Source: Longimicrobiales bacterium (GTDB lineage Bacteria; Gemmatimonadota; Gemmatimonadetes; Longimicrobiales; Gaopeijiaceae). Taken from it: a stretch of DNA of 64,000 nt. Positions within the stretch are counted from its first letter, which is position 1. The number at the start of each line of letters is the position of its first letter. The position numbers and the translations under genes are program-made. The stretch is taken from the NCBI GenBank assembly GCA_951813395.1, contig OX638356.1, forward strand, positions 2,802,501-2,866,500, in the 5' to 3' direction. A model generated the notes under the pieces. That model was not told the DNA's origin. It made no database searches and was given only the letters and a program-made list of their open reading frames with translations. This document shows, in pieces, positions 63,794 to 64,000 of the stretch.

Positions 63794-64000
63794 TTCAGGC
63801 AATCCTGGACAACCTGCGGACGTACTGGATCGTTCACGCGCTGTTGCTCCTGTACACGGTCCTTCTCGCCTACCACGCCTGGCACGGCAACCGCAAGACG
63901 AGCGGCGTCACCGACTATTTCGTCGGAGGACGCTCCATGGGGCCCATCGCCATCGGCCTTTCGTTCTTCGCCACCTATTCCAGCACGAATTCGTTCGTCG
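63790..64000 (+). CDS. Sodium:solute symporter family protein (3' end outside window)
   Basis: The first 70 codons of an SSS-family transporter: a membrane helix (WIVHALLLLYTVLLAYHAW), then TDYFVGGRSMGPIAIGLSFFATYSSTNSFV, the standard start of the family core. The TTG start overlaps the preceding ligase stop (TTGA) and has GAGGAG upstream. Coupling to an acyl-CoA ligase suggests uptake of the ligase's carboxylate substrate. Confidence 0.85.
   Translation, partial: MIQAILDNLRTYWIVHALLLLYTVLLAYHAWHGNRKTSGVTDYFVGGRSMGPIAIGLSFFATYSSTNSFV

Overview
The window is GC-rich DNA (roughly two-thirds G+C) from a diderm, meso-diaminopimelate bacterium. It has a TonB-dependent receptor, a Tsx-like porin, periplasmic lipoproteins and a DNPR-type MurE. 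The mix of lipoprotein beta-propellers, a TonB receptor with a carboxypeptidase-like N-terminal domain, a DUF222/HNH gene and the dcw layout most resembles Gemmatimonadota. This is an inference from gene content, not a phylogenetic test. No rRNA, tRNA, CRISPR array or intact insertion sequence was seen.

Bases 1-10,600 are accessory in character: a partial LanC-like cyclase coupled to a PLP decarboxylase and an internally deleted NCS2 permease, a cupin, an M19 dipeptidase with a DUF3500 protein, and two paralogous zinc-ribbon membrane proteins in opposite orientation around a DUF819 transporter and an AbrB-PIN toxin-antitoxin pair. From 10,600 to 17,200 lie a TonB receptor divergent from a beta-propeller lipoprotein across an array of helically phased TGTC repeats, then a beta-lactamase-fold hydrolase coupled to a two-TM potassium channel with an altered filter. 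Bases 17,218-18,400 hold a decayed DUF222/HNH gene flanked by 45-bp inverted repeats.

From 43,160 down to 18,400 runs one long minus-strand cluster: mraZ-rsmH-ftsL-ftsI-murE-murF-mraY-murD-ftsW-murG-murC-ftsQ-ftsA-ftsZ, then an M23 peptidase, a VWA-like membrane protein, ftsY, recG, asnS and a D-2-hydroxyacid dehydrogenase. Most neighbours overlap by a few bases, so translation is probably coupled. murB and ddl are absent from the cluster. The promoter carries three TGGGA repeats at 10-bp spacing, the expected MraZ operator. A perfect-stem terminator insulates the cluster from a TPR gene upstream.

From 46,900 to 60,000 there is a formate/one-carbon module. fdhD, a mobA-mobB fusion and a DUF5009 gene run left. 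A fused FdsG-FdsB subunit and the molybdenum formate dehydrogenase catalytic subunit run right. The catalytic subunit is interrupted by an in-frame TGA exactly at the Mo-ligand position. The codon is followed at the standard distance by a hairpin with a GGTCT loop, so it is read here as selenocysteine and annotated as one 921-residue selenoprotein. Formate-tetrahydrofolate ligase, a DUF4212/sodium:solute symporter pair and a Tsx-like channel follow. The window ends with a tetraheme cytochrome c, a Yip1-like protein, a malonyl-CoA-synthetase-like ligase and the start of another sodium:solute symporter.
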